A stretch of 11,370 nt of DNA from Myxococcales bacterium. GTDB taxonomy: Bacteria; Myxococcota; Polyangia; Polyangiales; Polyangiaceae. Location: NCBI GenBank assembly GCA_020430865.1, contig JAGQIY010000555.1, positions 1-11,370 of the forward strand, given 5' to 3'. Position numbers and translations under genes: made by a program. This document shows, piece by piece, positions 1 through 5,169 of the stretch. Under the pieces are notes generated by a model. That model saw nothing but the letters and a program-made list of their open reading frames with translations. It did not search any database and was not told the origin of the DNA. How positions within the stretch are numbered: position 1 is the first letter of the stretch; each line of letters begins with the position of its first letter.

Positions 1-822
1 CGCCAGAGCCTGACCGCGTGGCTCGCCAAGGGAGGCCAGAGCGTCGAGGTGGTGTACCTCACGGGCACGCTGCCAGCCGGCGCCCCGGAGTTTCTCTCCT
101 ATCACCTCGGGACGCCGGTGGAGGTGCTCCCCGGATTGAGCCTGGACAACGCGACCCCAGAGCAACTCGCCGCGCTGCCGCGGTTCGCACGGGCGGTGGG
201 CATCGCGCTTGGTCTGCGAGGGAAGGCGCGAGACCTGAATCTGCGCCAGGGGGGGCTCGGTTTCGAGAGTGGCTTTACTTTCCTCAAGGAAAAAGCTCCG
301 ACTCTGAGCGGCCTGTTCGCCACGATCTTCGTCTTCTTCGTCTTCTCCACCTGGGCGGAGATGCGCGCGCTCGACCAGGAGAACGCCGCGCTCGGTAGCG
401 CGCTGGGGGAGCTGTCGATGAAGGTCCTCGGGGAGGAGACGTCGGATCCAGACCGAGTGAACGAGTTGCTCGACAAGGGACCGGGCAAGCAAGACAACGA
501 TCCCATGCCGCACTTCGACGCCTTTGATGTGATCGTGGAGATCAGCCGCGCTGTGCCCCACACGGTGACTCACGATATCCAGGAGTTCGACATGCAGCGG
601 GGCAAGGTGAAGATGAACGCGATCGTCGGGTCCACCGACGAAGCGCAGAACATCTCGTCCAAGCTCAAGGAGCACGCCTGCTTTCACGACGTGAAGGTGT
701 CGAAGATCACCCAGGTCGTGAACAGCGACCGACAGAAGTACGTTCTGGAGTTCGACGTAGCCTGCCCGGAAGATGGCGGCGCCAAGAAGCCCTCCAAGAA
801 GGAAGAGGGAGGCGAGAAATGA
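1..822 (+). CDS. gspL: Type II secretion inner-membrane protein GspL, 3' part (5' end outside window)
   Basis: The frame is open from base 1, so 273 C-terminal residues are seen and the true start lies upstream; the in-frame GTG at 49 is internal. Residues 1-75 are the end of a PilM/GspL-type actin-like cytoplasmic domain, with the typical tail LPRFARAVGIALGLRG. A single membrane segment follows at about 103-118 (LFATIFVFFVFSTW), then a short coiled-coil-like stretch and a periplasmic ferredoxin-like domain at about 170-255. GspL ties the secretion ATPase GspE to the membrane and pairs with GspM. Two cysteines lie in the periplasmic domain (C227 and C255). The tail is Lys/Glu-rich (KKPSKKEEGGEK). 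The stop overlaps the gspM start as ATGA. The identification rests on architecture plus the gspM and gspN neighbours; a PilM-type relative is the alternative, made unlikely by gspN. Confidence 0.85.
   Translation, partial: RQSLTAWLAKGGQSVEVVYLTGTLPAGAPEFLSYHLGTPVEVLPGLSLDNATPEQLAALPRFARAVGIALGLRGKARDLNLRQGGLGFESGFTFLKEKAPTLSGLFATIFVFFVFSTWAEMRALDQENAALGSALGELSMKVLGEETSDPDRVNELLDKGPGKQDNDPMPHFDAFDVIVEISRAVPHTVTHDIQEFDMQRGKVKMNAIVGSTDEAQNISSKLKEHACFHDVKVSKITQVVNSDRQKYVLEFDVACPEDGGAKKPSKKEEGGEK
327..344 (+). repeat. Perfect 9-bp tandem repeat (x2) in the gspL membrane-segment codons
   Basis: CTTCGTCTT occurs twice head to tail at 327-335 and 336-344, inside the codons for the phenylalanine/valine-rich membrane helix. 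It may simply reflect repeated Phe-Val codons, but the repetition is exact at the DNA level. Confidence 0.6.
807..812 (+). promoter_or_regulatory. Ribosome binding site of gspM inside the gspL tail
   Basis: GGGAGG lies 6 nt before the ATG at 819 and is read at the same time as Lys/Glu/Gly codons of the GspL C-terminus. It fixes the gspM start and, with the ATGA overlap, indicates translational coupling. Confidence 0.75.
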
Positions 823-1397
823 CGATCGGAGAACGCTTCGCCCAGCTGGAGCCGCGGGAGCGCCGACTGGCGATGGTGCTCTTCGCCGTGTTCGCGGTGT
901 TCGTGGTGTTCGGGATCCCTGTGCTGATCACTCAGGCGGTGGGCAGCAAGCGAGACGACAACGTAGCGCTGCAAGACGCCATCCGGAAGATCCGCGAAGG
1001 CCGTGCTCAGTATGCTGCCCGCTCCGCCAATCAGGACGCCGTCGTCGAGCGCTATGCCAAGACGACCCCTGCGTTGGCGGGCTTCCTGGACAGGCTCGCC
1101 AAGCAGAACAAGGTCGATATCCCGGAGAGTCAGGACCAGGCGACGGTACCGCACGGAAAGCTCTACGAAGAACGTTCGACGCGCATCACGCTGCGGAAGG
1201 TCGGCATGCTGCCGCTCGCCAAGTTCATGGAGGCGATTGAACGATCGGGGTATCCAGTCAAGATCTCGAAGCTGAATGTCCGTCGCAGCGGTTCTGTGCC
1301 CGATCAGTATGATGTTTCGATGACGGTCTCCGCGTTCGACCGCAAGGAGCCGGAGAAGAAGCCGTCGGGCGACGAAGCAAAGGGGGAAGAAGGATGA
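819..1397 (+). CDS. gspM: Type II secretion inner-membrane protein GspM
   Basis: A 192-residue bitopic protein. A short cytoplasmic N-terminus with EPRERR is followed by one membrane helix at about 17-40 (MVLFAVFAVFVVFGIPVLI), a charged helical stretch at about 45-80 that could form a coiled coil, and a periplasmic domain at about 85-175 with the alpha/beta pattern of the GspM ferredoxin-like fold. The tail is Lys/Glu-rich (EPEKKPSGDEAKGEEG). In characterised systems GspM binds GspL and helps position the assembly platform. The start ATG overlaps the gspL stop by 4 bases and has a strong ribosome site 6 nt upstream, so it is secure. The stop overlaps gspN the same way. Sequence conservation of GspM is low in general, so the name depends on topology, size and position between gspL and gspN. 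Confidence 0.85.
   Translation: MTIGERFAQLEPRERRLAMVLFAVFAVFVVFGIPVLITQAVGSKRDDNVALQDAIRKIREGRAQYAARSANQDAVVERYAKTTPALAGFLDRLAKQNKVDIPESQDQATVPHGKLYEERSTRITLRKVGMLPLAKFMEAIERSGYPVKISKLNVRRSGSVPDQYDVSMTVSAFDRKEPEKKPSGDEAKGEEG
882..908 (+). repeat. Imperfect 9-bp tandem repeat (x3) in the gspM membrane helix
   Basis: TTCGCCGTG, TTCGCGGTG and TTCGTGGTG follow one another at 882-890, 891-899 and 900-908, then TTCGGG begins a fourth copy. Each unit encodes Phe-(Ala or Val)-Val. The units differ only at positions 5 and 6. Confidence 0.6.
1382..1389 (+). promoter_or_regulatory. Ribosome binding site of gspN inside the gspM tail
   Basis: The purine run GGGGGAAG lies 4-7 nt before the ATG at 1394 and doubles as codons for the last residues of GspM. 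It supports the ATGA-coupled start of gspN. Confidence 0.6.
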
Positions 1398-2431
1398 GTC
1401 CCCGCGGCAAGAAGATCCTCAAGTGGGTGGGGTACCCGCTGTTCTACCTGTTCGCGCTGGTCTGCTTCCTGTACCTGACGTTGCCGATGGACCGGGCGAA
1501 GGCGAAGCTCGAGGCGGAGTTCAATGCACGCCAGGGCGATGACAACCCGCTCACGCTCCGAATTGGCGATCTCGACACCTACTGGCTGAGCGGCGTCGAG
1601 CTGGAAGACGTGGAGCTCGTGGGGCAGCCGAAAGTGACGGAGGAAGGGAAGCTGGGGAAAGCCGAGCGCTTCTCCATCACTCGTGCCACCGCCAGGGCGT
1701 CGATCTGGTCCGCCATCGTCGGTGACACGTCCGTCAGCTTCGACGCCGAGGCGTTCGACGGGACGATCAGCGGGACCTATGTCGCTGAGAACGAGACTCA
1801 GCAAGTCCACGTCGAAGTTCAGGACTTGGGCGTAGGCAAGCTGCCCTTCCTCCAGGGCGCTACCGGCATCCCGATGCAGGGCGCTTTGACGGGTACCGTT
1901 GATCTAACGATTCCAGGGGGAAAATTAGCCGAGGCCGACGGGAGCATCGAGCTGGAGATCCAGGAGCTCCGCGTCGGAGACGGAAAGACCAAGATCCGGG
2001 ACACCATCGCCCTGCCCGAGATCAAGGCTGGCACGCTCTCGCTCAAGGCGGAAGCGCAAGCCGGCACCGTGACAGTGTCGGCGCTCAAGTGCGACGGGAA
2101 GGACATCAAGGTCGACGCCGCGGGCAAGATCAAGCTGCGCGATCCCTTTGATAGTTCCCTTGCGGAAATGAGTCTGAGCTTCGCGTTCAAGGACGCGTAC
2201 CGCAACAAGAACGAGATGACCGGGGCGTTGCTGGGCAAGCCTGGTGGCCCGCCGGGGGTGCTTGATCTGGACCCCAAGGTGAAGCGGGCAAAGAAGCCGG
2301 ACGGCTCCTACGCCTGGAGATTGAGCGGTCCGGTAGGCAAGCTCCGCTTCGACCCAGGCAGTGGTTCGTCGCTACGAGGTGGAACCCTGAGGAATCGACT
2401 CAATCGCGGCAGCGTGTTGCGGCAGAAGTAG
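1394..2431 (+). CDS. gspN: Type II secretion accessory protein GspN (delta/Leptospira-type)
   Basis: A 345-residue protein with a basic N-terminus, one membrane segment at about 12-31 (VGYPLFYLFALVCFLYLTLP) and a long extracytoplasmic domain rich in alternating beta-strand patterns (for example IELEIQELRV, GTLSLKAEAQAG, AAGKIKLRDP). It ends with LSGPVGKLRFDP and a basic tail. This matches the long GspN-like proteins found at the end of gsp operons in deltaproteobacteria and Leptospira, which have a precursor-scaffold-like beta fold; their mechanism is poorly defined. The start overlaps the gspM stop (ATGA) and has a purine-rich ribosome site. It is the last gene before a strong hairpin, which fits the usual L-M-N operon end. 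The family call is confident from order and topology; the detailed function is not known. Confidence 0.82.
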   Translation: MSPRGKKILKWVGYPLFYLFALVCFLYLTLPMDRAKAKLEAEFNARQGDDNPLTLRIGDLDTYWLSGVELEDVELVGQPKVTEEGKLGKAERFSITRATARASIWSAIVGDTSVSFDAEAFDGTISGTYVAENETQQVHVEVQDLGVGKLPFLQGATGIPMQGALTGTVDLTIPGGKLAEADGSIELEIQELRVGDGKTKIRDTIALPEIKAGTLSLKAEAQAGTVTVSALKCDGKDIKVDAAGKIKLRDPFDSSLAEMSLSFAFKDAYRNKNEMTGALLGKPGGPPGVLDLDPKVKRAKKPDGSYAWRLSGPVGKLRFDPGSGSSLRGGTLRNRLNRGSVLRQK

Positions 2432-2456
2432 CTCGGCGGGACCCGACGCACGCAAG

Positions 2457-2480
2457 AGCCCCGCGCGATCGCGCGGGGCT
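2457..2480. terminator. Bidirectional hairpin terminator between convergent genes
   Basis: A perfect 24-base palindrome forms a 10-bp GC-rich stem (AGCCCCGCGC paired with GCGCGGGGCT) around a GATC loop. It sits 25 bases after the gspN stop and 23 bases past the end of the convergent minus-strand gene. On the plus strand it is followed by TCTCT only, so the U-tract is weak; on the minus strand by CTTGCG. The position between two gene ends makes a shared terminator the best reading. Confidence 0.75.
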
Positions 2481-2503
2481 TCTCTGAGTGGGAACGCCGC
2501 CCG

Positions 2504-3886
2504 TCAGGCGGGAGTCGGTCGCAGGCGGAGGCTCAGCTTGCGGCTCGCGATGGCAGCCCCGAGTCCCATCGTCACTACCGCGAAGGTGAAGAAGCCGCCC
2601 AGCCAGGGAATGGCGCCGACGAGCAAGAAGACGGCGCAGCCAACGGCGAGGCGGGTGTAAGGGTTTGCGGTGCGGTGGCGCACCAAGGTGCCTCCGAGGG
2701 TCTGCAGCACGGCGCAGATCCCGGCGTAGCTGACGAATACCAGTACCAGCACTCCGAGCAGCGCGATGGGGATCCCGATCACCGTCACACACAGCACGAT
2801 GAAGCCGACCATTGCCGCGAGCCACGAGACCACGCCGAGCGCGAAGCTGCGCATCGGACGCAGGGTCACCTCCTGGCTGAGCGCATCCATGCGGCGCGTG
2901 GCAAGCGCCATCAGCACCACGCCGAACACGAACAAGAGCGCGCTCTTCGTCAGCGCCGACCCGATCTCCTCGATCACTCCCATGGCCCTGCCTCCTTCCC
3001 TGCGTCCTTCCCCGTGGACATCACCGGACGCGTTGGTCTGAACCTCTCCCAGGACCTTCGCTCCTTCTGCGCGGGTGAGCTTTCCACCCATCACGCCGAC
3101 GTCGCCTCCGACCTCGGTGTCGTCTTGCAGCTCGAGGTTTCCCCCGACGACCGCAGCGTCTCCGTTCACTCTTCCGCCTGGACGCAGGACAGCGCGCCCC
3201 CCCATGACGGTGAGATCGCCCGTGACCATACCGAGGACTTCGGCGTTGCCGCCCATCACCATCAGGTCGTGAACGACTTCGTCCTTGCCGATGGTGACAG
3301 AGCTTCCAGTCACCACGCGGTCGCTACCGTCCTTCGCGGCGCTCGCGTCCTTGCTCAGGCTGATCCCCGGTGCGCTCGCGGCGCTCGGAGGTGTTGGTGG
3401 CGTTGGTAGGGGCGGCGGCGTCACCTCTCCCACGTTCGGTTCGTCCTCGCTGCTCGCGCTGGGAGCGGCCGCCGCGCCAGTTGAAGCGGCGGTCGGGACC
3501 TCGCTCGGCACCTCGGGCTTGGTCGGCTCGGGCGCCGCGGCGGGCGCGGGAATGATGCTGATCAGATCACCCTTGCGTTCCGCACGGTACTGGGCGTCTG
3601 CGAACAGCGCCTGCATCACGTCGTCCGCGGGTACGTGCTTGACGTGAAGGTCTATCGGCGTGCCCTCCGGGCCACGGTAGACCACGTTCCAATGAGCCGC
3701 GTCGGCGAGCTTCTTCAGGGCTTCCGAGCGCGAGGCGCGCGAGAGCGAGAGGGACACCTTGGGAGATGTCTCCGGCCACTCTCCGGCGCGCTCGACCTCC
3801 GCGCGCCCGTTGTTCGGCCACAGCAGGAGGACGCTGACGGAAGCCAGGACTCCGCCAAAGCGTCGGATGACAGACGGATCAAGCAT
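2504..3886 (-). CDS. Exported STN-domain / bactofilin-like beta-helix / multi-pass membrane protein
   Basis: 460 residues from ATG 3886; the frame also opens at TTG 3904, but GAGGA sits 6 nt before the ATG. Residues 1-29 look like a signal peptide (VLASVSVLLLWPNNGRA). Residues 43-112 resemble an STN/secretin N0 domain (LSRASRSEALKKLADAAHW, then a lone beta pattern ending DLISII). A Pro/Ala/Ser-rich linker spans 113-178. Residues 186-285 are a bactofilin-like beta-helix with four MGG/VGG turns at 211, 228, 247 and 266. About four hydrophobic segments follow (313-330, 347-370, 372-396, 413-447). The 5' end overlaps the anti-sigma gene by 8 bases (ATGCTTGA), so it is the third gene of an ECF operon and may be a sensor partner or a regulated envelope protein. 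No enzyme motif was seen, and I know no named family with this exact order. Confidence 0.8.
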   Translation of the reverse strand: MLDPSVIRRFGGVLASVSVLLLWPNNGRAEVERAGEWPETSPKVSLSLSRASRSEALKKLADAAHWNVVYRGPEGTPIDLHVKHVPADDVMQALFADAQYRAERKGDLISIIPAPAAAPEPTKPEVPSEVPTAASTGAAAAPSASSEDEPNVGEVTPPPLPTPPTPPSAASAPGISLSKDASAAKDGSDRVVTGSSVTIGKDEVVHDLMVMGGNAEVLGMVTGDLTVMGGRAVLRPGGRVNGDAAVVGGNLELQDDTEVGGDVGVMGGKLTRAEGAKVLGEVQTNASGDVHGEGRREGGRAMGVIEEIGSALTKSALLFVFGVVLMALATRRMDALSQEVTLRPMRSFALGVVSWLAAMVGFIVLCVTVIGIPIALLGVLVLVFVSYAGICAVLQTLGGTLVRHRTANPYTRLAVGCAVFLLVGAIPWLGGFFTFAVVTMGLGAAIASRKLSLRLRPTPA

Positions 3887-4400
3887 TTTGATTCCTCGTG
3901 GCAAGAGTTTGACGCAGGGCGATTGCGGTGCCGACCCCCAGCAGGATCACCGACAAGACGAATGGAGCGGCGGTCCCGAGGAGACTCCCCCCACCGCGAA
4001 ACGAACTGACGAGCTGCGGCAACGAACGCAACGTCACCGCCAGGGCCCGAAGCAGCGGGCGCGCGTCGAAGCCTGCCGCGGAGTTCACCACGCTGGGTAA
4101 CAGCCCCACGAGTGCGATCATCAGCCCCGCAGCGAGGGCCGCCTTGGGCACCCCGCGCTTGGCTGCGGCCGCTGGCAGCAGCGCCTGTTCAACCTCGGGA
4201 GCCAACGCCAGGTCGAAGCGCAGGCTCAGCTCTGCTGCAGCGCTGACCTCTTGACTGCAGGCATCGCATCCATCGAGGTGCCGCAGTACCAGCGGGCTCA
4301 ACGATTCCAGCTGACCGTCTGCGCACGCGACGATGGCCTCGTCGCTCAAGTGCCCCGACTCGTCCAGCTCAAGGACTGTCTGCTCTTGGTTCGTTCTCAT
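3879..4400 (-). CDS. ZAS-type (zf-HC2) membrane anti-sigma factor
   Basis: 173 residues from ATG 4400; a TTG six bases upstream is possible but the ATG has GAGG with a 7-nt spacer. The N-terminus carries the zinc-binding anti-sigma pattern H17-x23-H41-x3-C45-x2-C48 (seen as GHLSDEAI and LRHLDGCDAC), with an extra cysteine at C26. This domain binds ECF sigma factors on the cytoplasmic side. Two hydrophobic helices at about 86-105 and 143-162 enclose a loop of about 37 residues that should face the periplasm, leaving a short basic cytoplasmic tail. The gene lies 2 nt after the sigma gene and overlaps the next gene by 8 bases, so the three are almost surely co-transcribed and co-translated. Release could follow proteolysis or a conformational signal; the sequence does not say which. 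Confidence 0.88.
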   Translation of the reverse strand: MRTNQEQTVLELDESGHLSDEAIVACADGQLESLSPLVLRHLDGCDACSQEVSAAAELSLRFDLALAPEVEQALLPAAAAKRGVPKAALAAGLMIALVGLLPSVVNSAAGFDARPLLRALAVTLRSLPQLVSSFRGGGSLLGTAAPFVLSVILLGVGTAIALRQTLATRNQNA

Positions 4401-4402
4401 GA

Positions 4403-4930
4403 TCAAGCCTCACTGAGCTCCTGCTCGAGCCGCTTGCGGGCGCGAGCGATCCAGGTGCAGACCGTGCCCATGGGGACACCCAGCATCTGGGCGATTTCCT
4501 TGTAGCTCTTGTTTTCTGAGTGGAAAAAAATGAGCGCTCGTCGTTCCTGTGCTGGAAGCGTCTCGAGAGCCTGCAGCAGCGCTTGCTTGCGGCGGCGCTC
4601 GATGAGGGCGCGCTCTGGCGAAGCACCGTCCCAGGCAGCATCCGCCGCGACGTCGAGCACGACCTCCCGCGCTGCGCCTCGCCGTTTGTCGATGGTGACG
4701 TACCTCGCGATCCCGAACACCCAGCGGCTCAAATCCTCGAGGGAGCGCAGCTTCGCGCGGCCCTCGAGGGCGCGGCGCAGGGTCTCGCTCAGGCAGTCCT
4801 CGACATCGGCCTGGCTGGCAGGGCCCAGACGCCTCCGGATGTAGCCCTGAAGGGCGGGGCGTAGCTCGGCCAGCGCACGACTGAACTGGGGACTCGGGGC
4901 GTCCATGGGAGGGGGAGCGCTGGTGCTCAT
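4403..4930 (-). CDS. ECF-type RNA polymerase sigma factor
   Basis: 175 residues from ATG 4930. Region 2 spans about 15-85 with DVEDCLSETLRRA (core-binding, region 2.1-2.2) and LSRWVFGIARYVTIDKRR (region 2.3-2.4, -10 recognition). Region 4 spans about 112-172 with LPAQERRALIFFHSENKSYK and a helix-turn-helix IAQMLGVPMGTVCTWIARA. There is no sigma-1.1 or region 3 and no C-terminal extension. The frame runs on to an ATG at 5074, adding 48 residues with five tryptophans; by hand count those codons have more G/C at position 2 than position 1, unlike real high-GC coding sequence, and ATG 4930 has AGGA 4 nt upstream, so the shorter start is preferred. It should be held by the anti-sigma factor encoded next and direct its own regulon, often including its own operon. 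Confidence 0.87.
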   Translation of the reverse strand: MSTSAPPPMDAPSPQFSRALAELRPALQGYIRRRLGPASQADVEDCLSETLRRALEGRAKLRSLEDLSRWVFGIARYVTIDKRRGAAREVVLDVAADAAWDGASPERALIERRRKQALLQALETLPAQERRALIFFHSENKSYKEIAQMLGVPMGTVCTWIARARKRLEQELSEA

Positions 4931-5132
4931 GGCTTCCTGGGCGCGGGTCAGCGTAGCCCAGCCAGTCACCGGACGCGCCTCGGTCCCGGAACCACTTCGC
5001 GTCCAGAACAGCTCGCTGGACCGCTGCCACCAGCCAGCGGCCTGCCATGGAGACTGCAGGGTCGACGTCGTCATTACCCAAGCTCTTCGTGGAGCGAGGG
5101 GCCTTATTTCGTGACCGCGGCCTTTTGTGATG

Positions 5133-5158
5133 CTCCGAGCCCTCCTCGGGGCTCGGAG
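5133..5158 (-). terminator. Hairpin terminator after the kinase/TPR gene
   Basis: CTCCGAGCCC (5133-5142) pairs perfectly with GGGCTCGGAG (5149-5158) around a 6-nt loop, 11 bases past the stop of the giant minus-strand gene. No U-tract follows on the minus strand (CATCACAAAAGG), so a classical intrinsic terminator is not complete. It separates the giant gene from the sigma operon, which lies downstream in the same direction, and could partly insulate the two. Confidence 0.5.
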
Positions 5159-5169
5159 ATCCAGGTCCC

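Noticed and set aside
1651..1671. Possible metallopeptidase helix in the giant protein's C-terminal domain (residue numbers, near AARHLTYFRPG)
   Set aside because: There is no HExxH or other paired metal ligands, so an enzyme call would be a guess.
2675..3409. Plus-strand open frame of 244 codons
   Set aside because: It lies opposite the STN/beta-helix protein, is His/Asp/Arg-rich and low complexity, and the opposite strand gives a signal peptide, MGG repeats and membrane helices.
4410..5081. Second minus-strand frame over the sigma gene (223 codons)
   Set aside because: Its translation is Arg/Ala/Pro-rich without motifs; the competing frame has complete sigma regions 2 and 4.
5075..5132. 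ECF-type autoregulatory promoter before the sigma gene
   Set aside because: I looked for a GGAAC-like -35 and a CGTC-like -10 at the usual spacing here and in 4931-5074 and found no convincing pair.
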